A stretch of DNA of 64,000 nucleotides from Serratia nematodiphila DZ0503SBS1 (GTDB lineage: Bacteria; Pseudomonadota; Gammaproteobacteria; Enterobacterales; Enterobacteriaceae): NCBI RefSeq assembly GCF_000738675.1, contig NZ_JPUX01000001.1:4030001-4094000 (forward strand), in the 5' to 3' direction. Position numbers and translations under genes: made by a program. Below, piece by piece: positions 58,386 to 64,000 of the stretch; position 1 is the stretch's first letter; every line of letters starts with the position of its first letter. The notes under the pieces are model-generated. The model saw only the letters and a program-made list of their open reading frames with translations. It was not told where the DNA came from and ran no database searches.

Positions 58386-58781
58386 TCAGTTCAGGTGCGC
58401 AATCGCGCTGATCTCCACCAACTGCTCGGGCGAAGCCAGCCCAGTGACGCCGATCAGCGAACCGGCAGGCCGGTGAGCGCCGACATAGCGCTTGAACAAC
58501 GCAACGCAGGGTTCAAAATGCGCCTGTACGTCAGTCAGATAGATCTCCACATACGCCAGGTTCGAACGTTCGGCGCCGAATCCCGCCAATACCCGATCCA
58601 GGTTGTCCAACGTCTGCTGGGTTTGCCGTTCGATATCGCCCGCGCCGATAAACTCACCCTGCATATCATGGGAAAACTGCCCCGAAATATAGAGGGTGTC
58701 TTTGACGCGAATGCCTTGGGACACGCCATTCTCCTCTTCCCAAATGACCCCGTGATGGTAGTGCGTGATGCCGTTTTTCAT
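58386..58781 (-). CDS. RidA/YjgF family protein
   Basis: A 131-residue protein from ATG 58781 with GGAGAAG upstream. RidA elements: GVSQGIRVKDTLYISGQFSHDMQG, DIERQTQQTLDNLDRVLAGFGAERSNLAYVEIYLTDVQAHFEPCVALFKRYVG and ASPEQLVEISAIAHLN. RidA enzymes deaminate reactive enamine/imine intermediates; the conserved deaminase Arg of RidA is not obvious, so it probably belongs to a Rid subfamily of different specificity. It is divergent from a LysR regulator. Confidence 0.87.
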   Translation of the reverse strand: MKNGITHYHHGVIWEEENGVSQGIRVKDTLYISGQFSHDMQGEFIGAGDIERQTQQTLDNLDRVLAGFGAERSNLAYVEIYLTDVQAHFEPCVALFKRYVGAHRPAGSLIGVTGLASPEQLVEISAIAHLN

Positions 58782-58874
58782 GCTGCTTCTCCAACCGTTT
58801 ATCGTTTCCATGACGACTATAATCGTTTGATTGACGAATGGACGTCGTCACTGAAACGACATTCATTATGCAGT

Positions 58875-58902
58875 TAATTAATTGAATATGTTAAATTAAT
58901 TA
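58875..58902. promoter_or_regulatory. AT-rich inverted repeat between ridA-like and LysR genes
   Basis: Nine-base arms TAATTAATT and AATTAATTA around a ten-base spacer in the divergent promoter interval. Could be the LysR site, but pure A/T palindromes arise easily by chance. Confidence 0.35.
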
Positions 58903-58929
58903 TCTTATCACCGGCTCTCGGGGGGCGGC

Positions 58930-59826
58930 ATGCTGCGGGCGAATCTCAATGACATTCAGGTTTTCATGGCCGTCGTCGACGCCGGCAGTTTTGTCGCCGG
59001 CGGACAGACGATGGGGCTATCGCGCTCGGCGGCGGGCAAAGCCATCGCGCGTCTGGAGCAGCGGCTGAGCGTGCGGCTGTTGCATCGCACCACGCGTTCG
59101 CTTGGCCTGACCGACGAGGGGCGAGAGTTTTATCGGCGCGGTCTGCAGATCCTCGCTTCGGTCGATGACGCCGAGGCCAGCGTGGCCGGCGACAAAGGCA
59201 CCGCACGCGGGGTGCTGCGGTTGACCGCTCCCGCCGCCTTCGGCAGACGGATCCTGTTGCCGCTGGTGCCGAAATTTCTCGTCGCCTGGCCAGAGGTGCA
59301 GGTGGAGATCAGTTTTTCCGATCGCCTGGCGGATATCGTGGAAGAAGGATTTGATTTGGCGGTGCGGATCGGCGTCACGGTGCCGGATACCCGGCTGGTG
59401 TCCAGAACCCTCGCCAGGTATCGCGCCCTGCTGTGCGCCTCCCCCGCCTACCTCGCCGCCCGTGGCGAACCGCAAACCGTCGAGTCGCTCGCCGGGCATG
59501 AGGCTCTGCTGTTCAGCAGTCGCAACCAAAAACAGCCCTGGCGGCTGCGCGACGAGCGCGGCGAATGGGTCAAGGCCCCGGTGCGCGGCCGCCTGCGGCT
59601 GGACAGTGGGGAAGCGTTACGCGACGCCGCTCTGTCCGGGTTGGGCATCGCGTATCTGCCGGAGTTTATGATTGCGGAGGACCTGGCCGCCGGCCGTCTG
59701 CGGCAGGTGTTGCGCGCCGTGGCGGGTGAAGAAGTCAGGATTGTGGCGCTCTATCCGAATAAGCGCCTGCTGGAACCACGCGTCAGGCGCTTTCTCGATC
59801 TGTTGGTGGATACGCTCGGCGGCTGA
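58930..59826 (+). CDS. LysR family transcriptional regulator
   Basis: A 298-residue regulator: HTH in MLRANLNDIQVFMAVVDAGSFVAGGQTMGLSRSAAGKAIARLEQRLSVRLLHRTTRSLGLTDEG, linker helix, then the effector domain with LLPLVPKFLVAWPEVQVEISFSDRLADIVEEGFDLAVRIG, the CrgA/DmlR-type signature. Divergent from the RidA-like gene at 58386, which is the likely target. Confidence 0.93.
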   Translation: MLRANLNDIQVFMAVVDAGSFVAGGQTMGLSRSAAGKAIARLEQRLSVRLLHRTTRSLGLTDEGREFYRRGLQILASVDDAEASVAGDKGTARGVLRLTAPAAFGRRILLPLVPKFLVAWPEVQVEISFSDRLADIVEEGFDLAVRIGVTVPDTRLVSRTLARYRALLCASPAYLAARGEPQTVESLAGHEALLFSSRNQKQPWRLRDERGEWVKAPVRGRLRLDSGEALRDAALSGLGIAYLPEFMIAEDLAAGRLRQVLRAVAGEEVRIVALYPNKRLLEPRVRRFLDLLVDTLGG

Positions 59827-59830
59827 GACC

Positions 59831-60256
59831 TTACCCGCCTTTACGCATATGCGGCTCACGCATCTCCTGTGCGGTTTTCGCCTCGATGCTCAGCTCCGCC
59901 GTCGGGCGCAGCAGCAGACGCGCCAGCCCGATAGGTTCGCCGGTTTCACGGCAGTAGCCGTACTCGCCGTTCTGCAATCGCGCCAGCGCCGCATCGATTT
60001 TCGGCAGCAGGCGGCTTTCGCGATCCAGCTGGCGGAACAGCAGGCGCAGATCCTCTTCGCGCGCCGCCTTGTCGGCCTCATCGCCCGTCGCTTCGCCGCC
60101 GTCGATCTCTTTTTTCAGCTCATCGATGTGCAGCAGCAGCTTTTGCCGCTCATCCTGCAGCAGCTGACGGAAAAACGCCCGTTGAACCGAGTTCATATAA
60201 TCAGAATCCGGCATGGCCAGCAGTTGCTGCGCATCCGGTAATGCCATCACAGTCAT
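59831..60256 (-). CDS. DksA-like protein with degenerate zinc finger
   Basis: A 141-residue member of the DksA/TraR family of RNA-polymerase secondary-channel regulators. The coiled-coil tip residues of DksA, DxxDxA, are kept as Asp59, Asp62 and Ala64 (GDEADKAAREE). The zinc-finger region YGYCRETGEPIGLARLLLRPTAELSIEAKTAQE aligns with E. coli DksA, but three of four cysteines are replaced (Cys102 stays; Thr105, Ser123, Ala126). It therefore resembles zinc-independent DksA2 of Pseudomonas, which can replace DksA under zinc starvation. It may modulate rRNA or amino-acid promoters with ppGpp. Confidence 0.85.
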   Translation of the reverse strand: MTVMALPDAQQLLAMPDSDYMNSVQRAFFRQLLQDERQKLLLHIDELKKEIDGGEATGDEADKAAREEDLRLLFRQLDRESRLLPKIDAALARLQNGEYGYCRETGEPIGLARLLLRPTAELSIEAKTAQEMREPHMRKGG

Positions 60257-60447
60257 TGCGTTCTCCGAATATTGAAAGTGTAATATTATAACATAATATT
60301 TATTTTTAACACCCGGTCATCCAAAAACAAAATTTCACGTGCAAACAGCCGGTTAAGTGCAATTTGCACTTTGTCGCTTGCATCCTGCCGGCTTTAGGCG
60401 GTTAATGGCTGAGCAAGCCACCCAATCATAGGTAACGAGAGGCCATC

Positions 60448-60558
60448 ATGAGTAAGGGAATGGATAGCAAAAAAAATGCGAAGAAGAAGCCGTTGAAAAC
60501 CCCAGCAGAGAAACGTGCGGAGAAACGCGCCAAAAAAGCGCATCCGTCTGGTGAGTAA
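60448..60558 (+). CDS. Small lysine-rich protein (36 residues)
   Basis: ATG 60448, GAGAGG six bases upstream, 36 codons: starts MSKGMDSKKNAKKKPLKTPA and ends KKAHPSGE, with about a third lysine/arginine. A clear ribosome site and a Rho-independent terminator directly after it support a real transcript. Similar short basic proteins are annotated as hypothetical in related bacteria, in my memory. It is missing from simple ORF scans because of its size. Confidence 0.6.
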   Translation: MSKGMDSKKNAKKKPLKTPAEKRAEKRAKKAHPSGE

Positions 60559-60578
60559 GCGTCCTTCCATCCGTCATT

Positions 60579-60601
60579 AAACCCGCCAAGGCGGGTTTTT
60601 T
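60579..60601 (+). terminator. Terminator after the lysine-rich small gene
   Basis: Stem aacccgcc / ggcgggtt with a two-base loop, followed by TTTTTT, 22 bases after the small gene. Confidence 0.88.
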
Positions 60602-60625
60602 ATTGCCTCACAGGAGAGATGGCCG

Positions 60626-61372
60626 ATGTCCTGCTTCACCCTCGCCGCCGCCCAATACCCCGCCGCTGCGGCCGATATCGCCTGCAACCTTGAACGTCAC
60701 CTTGAATTTGTCGCGCAGGCAGCCCAACAGCAGGTGCAGCTGCTGGTGTTTCCCGAACTGTCGCTAAGCGGCTATGAACTGGCCGATGCAGCCGAACTGG
60801 CGCTGACGCTGGGCGATCCGCGTCTGCAACCGCTCGCTGCGGCGGCGCAATCGCATCAGATGACGATCATCGTCGGCGCGCCCTTACGCAGCGGCCAGGC
60901 GCTGCATATCGCCGCCTTGATCTTTCACCCCAATGGCGCATTGACGCCCTATACCAAGCAGCATCTGCACGGCGCGGAACAGCAACGGTTCTTGCCCGGT
61001 AATGGCGGCACGCTGCTGGAAATACATCGGCAACGCATCGCGCTGGCTATCTGCGCCGATACTTCGGAGCCCGGCCACGCAAGCGCCGCCGCACAGGCGG
61101 GCGCGCAGATTTATGCTGCCGGCGTGCTGGTATCTGAAGCCGGTTACGCGAAAGACAGCGCCGCGCTGGCAGGCTATGCCCGGCGTTATGGCATGGTCAC
61201 GCTGATGGCCAACCATGCGGCGCCGACCGGCGGCTGGATCCCGGCAGGCCGCAGCGCCATCTGGGATGAAACGGGAGCGCTTTTGGTTGCCGCGCCGGAT
61301 GACGCTCCTGGGCTGATCATCGCCGGCAAGACTTCCGACGGTTGGCACGGTCGCCTGTGCCGGTTAAGCTGA
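60626..61372 (+). CDS. yobB: Carbon-nitrogen hydrolase (nitrilase superfamily), YobB-like
   Basis: A 248-residue hydrolase with the Glu-Lys-Cys triad: Glu44 in LLVFPELSLSGYEL, Lys in TPYTKQHLHGAEQ and Cys in IALAICADTSEP. Enzymes of this family hydrolyse amides, often deaminated glutathione or omega-amides. In E. coli the order holE-yobB-exoX-ptrB is the same, which supports the name; the intervening pip/ridA/dksA-like genes are an insertion relative to E. coli. It runs into exoX (27 bases after its stop). Confidence 0.85.
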   Translation: MSCFTLAAAQYPAAAADIACNLERHLEFVAQAAQQQVQLLVFPELSLSGYELADAAELALTLGDPRLQPLAAAAQSHQMTIIVGAPLRSGQALHIAALIFHPNGALTPYTKQHLHGAEQQRFLPGNGGTLLEIHRQRIALAICADTSEPGHASAAAQAGAQIYAAGVLVSEAGYAKDSAALAGYARRYGMVTLMANHAAPTGGWIPAGRSAIWDETGALLVAAPDDAPGLIIAGKTSDGWHGRLCRLS

Positions 61373-61398
61373 AGCCTGACGGCAACGCGGAGGAAAGC

Positions 61399-62067
61399 AT
61401 GACGTTACGCGTAATAGATACTGAGACCTGCGGGCTGGACGGCGGCGTGGTGGAAGTGGCCTCCCTCGATCTGCTCGACGGCCAGTTAACCAATCCGATG
61501 AGCGACCTGGTCAGCCCGGATCGCCCCATCAGCCTCGACGCGATGGCGATTCATCACATCACCGAACAGATGGTGGAAGGCAAACCGCGCATCGCGGTGG
61601 CGATCGGCCGCTATCAGGGCAGCCCCTACTATGTGGCGCACAACGCCGCCTTTGATCGCGGGGTGTTGCCGGAGATGAACGGCGCCTGGATCTGCACCCT
61701 CAAGCTGGCGCGCACGCTGTATCCGGACATCAAGTACGGCAACCAGTATCTGCGCTACGCGCTGAACCTGGACGTGCAGCTGCCAGCAGACGCCACGCTG
61801 TACCCGCACCGCGCGCTGTACGACTGCTACGTCACCGCCGCGCTGCTGCAGCGCATCATCAAGGATTCGGGCTGGACGCCGGAGCAAATGGTGCAGATCA
61901 CCGAACAGCCGGTGCTGCTGAAGAAGTTCAAATTCGGCAAGTATCGCGGGCAAGAAATCGATCGCATCGCCCAGGAAGATCCCGGCTATCTGCGCTGGAT
62001 GCTGAAATCCATCGACGATCTGAGCCCGGACATGAAACACACGCTGAAATACTATCTGATTGGCTAG
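61399..62067 (+). CDS. exoX: Exodeoxyribonuclease X
   Basis: A 222-residue DnaQ-family 3'-5' exonuclease acting in DNA repair. From ATG 61399, with GGAGGAAAGC upstream, the sequence MTLRVIDTETCGLDGG has the DEDD Exo I DxE; the VAHNAAFDRGVLPEM motif and HRALYDCYVTAALL complete the set. The C-terminal GKYRGQEIDRIAQEDPGYLRWML is typical of ExoX. A longer frame to 61342 overlaps yobB and is rejected. E. coli ExoX has 220 residues. Confidence 0.95.
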   Translation: MTLRVIDTETCGLDGGVVEVASLDLLDGQLTNPMSDLVSPDRPISLDAMAIHHITEQMVEGKPRIAVAIGRYQGSPYYVAHNAAFDRGVLPEMNGAWICTLKLARTLYPDIKYGNQYLRYALNLDVQLPADATLYPHRALYDCYVTAALLQRIIKDSGWTPEQMVQITEQPVLLKKFKFGKYRGQEIDRIAQEDPGYLRWMLKSIDDLSPDMKHTLKYYLIG

Positions 62068-62102
62068 CACAGCGGGCGGCGCAGGCCGCCCGCTGTTCGC
62101 CG

Positions 62103-64000
62103 TTACTCCGCCAGCGCCAGAATGAAGGCGTACTCCAGCGCAATATCCTCATAGGCCTTGAAGCGGCCGGATTTGCCGCCGTGGCCGGCATCCATGTCGG
62201 TATACAGCAGCAGCTGCCGATCGTCGGTTTTCAGCTCGCGCAGCTTGGCCACCCACTTGGCCGGCTCCCAATACTGCACCTGCGAATCGTGCAGGCCGGT
62301 GGTCACCAGCAGATGCGGGTATGCCTGCGCCTTCACCTGATCGTACGGGCTGTACTGTTTGATGTAGTCGTAATAGGCCTGCTCGTTCGGGTTGCCCCAC
62401 TCGTCGTATTCGCCGGTGGTCAGCGGGATCGACTCGTCCAGCATGGTGGTCACCACATCGACGAACGGCACCTGCGCCACCACGCCGTGGAACAGCTGCG
62501 GCGCCTGGTTGATCACCGCGCCCATCAGCAGACCGCCGGCGCTGCCGCCCATGGCGAACACCCGCTTGCCGTCGCCGTACCCCTGGGCGATCAGCGTTTC
62601 GGTCACGTCGATAAAGTCGTTGAAGGTGTTCTGCTTGTTGAACAGTTTGCCGTCTTCATACCACAGCTGCCCCAGCTCACCGCCGCCGCGAATGTGCGCC
62701 AGCGCGAACACGACACCGCGATCCAGCAGGCTCAGGCGGCTGGCGCTGAACGCCGGATCCATGCTGCTGCCGTAAGAGCCGTAGCCGTACACCATCAGCG
62801 GGTTGGCGCCGCGCTGGAAGCTGTCCTGGCGATACACCAGCGAGACCGGCACCTCGACGCCGTCGCGCGCCTTCACCCACACCCGCTCGCTGCGGTAGTT
62901 TTCCGGCGTGAAGTTCTTCACTTCCTGCTGTTTGAGCATCGTCCGCTCACCGCTGTCCATGTTCAGTTCGTACAGCGTGGTCGGGGTGGTCATCGACGAA
63001 TAGCCGTAGCGCAGCAGCGCGGTTTCCGGATCCGGGTTATACGCCAGCCAGGTGGTGTAGGTCGGATCGTCGAAGGCGATGCGTTTCTCTTCGCCCGTCT
63101 GCCAGTGGATCTGGCGCAGCAGCGTCAGGCCGGCATTGCGCTCTTCCACCACCAGCCAATCACGGAACAGGCTGAAGCCCTCCAGCATCACGTCGGCGCG
63201 CGGGGCGATCAGCGTCTGCCACTGCGCTTCGTCCGCCTGCTCGCTCTGGTACAGGCCGAAGTTCTTGCCGTCCTTATTGGAGCGAATATAGAAATGCTGG
63301 TGATAGTGATCGATGGCGTACTCGTGATCCTTGCGGCGCGGCACGAACAGCTGCGGCTTGGCGTCCGCACGATCGGCGTCCAGCAGCAGGATCTCCGAGG
63401 TGGTGGTGCTGCTCAGGTGGATCAGGATAAAACGCTCGGAGGTGGTCTTCTCCAGCCCGACGTAAAAGGTATCGTCCAGCTCTTCGTAAATCAGCTCATC
63501 CTGTTGCGGATCGCTGCCCACCACGTGGCGATAGACCTGATACGGCAACAGCGTCTTGGCGTGCTTGCGCACGTAGTACACCGTCGAGGAGTCGTTGGCC
63601 CACTCGAAGCTGCCGGAGGTGTTTTCCAGCACTTCGTCGGCCCAGCTGCCGTCGGCCAGGTTCTTGAAACGAATGTCATACTGGCGGCGCGACAGGAAAT
63701 CCTCCGCCACCCCCAGACGCTGATTGTCGGGGCTAACGTCCAGCCCGCCCAGGGTGTAAAACTCGTGGTTCTCGGCGCGCTGGTTGCCGTCGATAAGCAC
63801 TTCCCAGTGCTCGCTCTCGGCCTGCGGCTGGCGCACATAAATCGCGTATTCGTTGCCCGGCTCGTAGCGCGTCTGATAGCGATAGCCGTGGCGCACGTAA
63901 GGCACCGAATGTTCCTGCTGCGGAATGCGCGCCACCATCTCTTCGTACAGGGTTTCGCGCAGCGCCTGCTGCGGCTTCAGCATCGCATCGGTGTAGGCGT
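62103..64000 (-). CDS. ptrB: Oligopeptidase B (partial, 5' end outside the window)
   Basis: Serine oligopeptidase of the prolyl-oligopeptidase family cleaving after Arg and Lys in short peptides. About 632 codons are present; the frame stays open to the window edge, with ALKPQQ-like sequence that in the full protein is internal, so the start lies beyond 64000. The beta-propeller covers the N-terminal part; the hydrolase domain has [10 protein letters not shown], the nucleophile in [14 protein letters not shown], Asp in [16 protein letters not shown] and His in [13 protein letters not shown]. It is convergent with exoX, as in E. coli. The edge codon reading is AYTDAM. Confidence 0.95.
   Translation of the reverse strand, partial: AYTDAMLKPQQALRETLYEEMVARIPQQEHSVPYVRHGYRYQTRYEPGNEYAIYVRQPQAESEHWEVLIDGNQRAENHEFYTLGGLDVSPDNQRLGVAEDFLSRRQYDIRFKNLADGSWADEVLENTSGSFEWANDSSTVYYVRKHAKTLLPYQVYRHVVGSDPQQDELIYEELDDTFYVGLEKTTSERFILIHLSSTTTSEILLLDADRADAKPQLFVPRRKDHEYAIDHYHQHFYIRSNKDGKNFGLYQSEQADEAQWQTLIAPRADVMLEGFSLFRDWLVVEERNAGLTLLRQIHWQTGEEKRIAFDDPTYTTWLAYNPDPETALLRYGYSSMTTPTTLYELNMDSGERTMLKQQEVKNFTPENYRSERVWVKARDGVEVPVSLVYRQDSFQRGANPLMVYGYGSYGSSMDPAFSASRLSLLDRGVVFALAHIRGGGELGQLWYEDGKLFNKQNTFNDFIDVTETLIAQGYGDGKRVFAMGGSAGGLLMGAVINQAPQLFHGVVAQVPFVDVVTTMLDESIPLTTGEYDEWGNPNEQAYYDYIKQYSPYDQVKAQAYPHLLVTTGLHDSQVQYWEPAKWVAKLRELKTDDRQLLLYTDMDAGHGGKSGRFKAYEDIALEYAFILALAE

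Overview
The window is a high-GC enterobacterial chromosome segment that fits Serratia marcescens or a very close relative. The 317-residue prolyl aminopeptidase (57276-58229) agrees nearly residue for residue with the S. marcescens enzyme as I remember it. The housekeeping order dauA/kdsA-sirB1-sirB2-prmC-prfA-hemA//lolB-ispE-prs, ychH//pth, ychF and later copC-copD-yebY-SdsR and holE...yobB-exoX-ptrB follows the Enterobacterales backbone. All identifications rest on reading translated sequence and motifs; no database search was possible.

Layout. 1-13.2 kb is core: end of dauA, the hemA-prfA-prmC-sirB2-sirB1-kdsA operon (KDO synthesis, release-factor biogenesis, first step of tetrapyrrole synthesis), lolB-ispE-prs, ychH, pth, a SulP transporter and ychF. 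13.2-16.6 kb holds an amidohydrolase with a divergent LysR regulator, an HxlR regulator with a strong palindrome upstream, and an atypical LuxR-type regulator. 17.0-24.0 kb is a complete chaperone-usher fimbrial operon (major pilin, chaperone, usher, tip adhesin, second chaperone, winged-helix regulator).

24.1-32.5 kb is an unusual seven-gene minus-strand operon: luciferase-like flavin monooxygenase, isochorismatase-like hydrolase, TrpD-like phosphoribosyltransferase, a TrpF-phosphoribosyltransferase fusion, MFS carrier, UbiD-type decarboxylase and urocanate hydratase. It has a promoter with a GntR/HutC-type palindrome between -35 and -10 and ends in a hairpin terminator. I know no described pathway with this set; it looks like a route that attaches phosphoribose to, remodels or degrades a nitrogen heterocycle, and it is the best candidate for an undescribed system. 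32.5-33.9 kb is AT-rich and apparently decayed. 33.9-35.7 kb is an AT-rich, probably acquired pair: a dGTPase-type HD hydrolase and an overlapping protein of unknown function, possibly anti-phage.

36-49 kb mixes a second ClpP, an ArsR/SRPBCC pair, a universal stress protein, a MetQ/NlpA lipoprotein, an SDR, a carbohydrate ABC operon with two binding proteins opposite a class I aldolase, and DcuS-DcuR. 48.8-53.7 kb contains small secreted proteins and lipoproteins, FabV (the triclosan-insensitive enoyl reductase family), and a likely class II microcin precursor with a 15-residue MccE492-like leader next to a small membrane protein that could be its immunity protein. 53.9-64 kb returns to core: the sRNA SdsR with its sigma-S promoter, yebY-copD-copC, ftnA with a Fur box, holE, pip, ridA/LysR, a DksA-like protein with a degenerate zinc finger, yobB, exoX and ptrB (cut by the window end).
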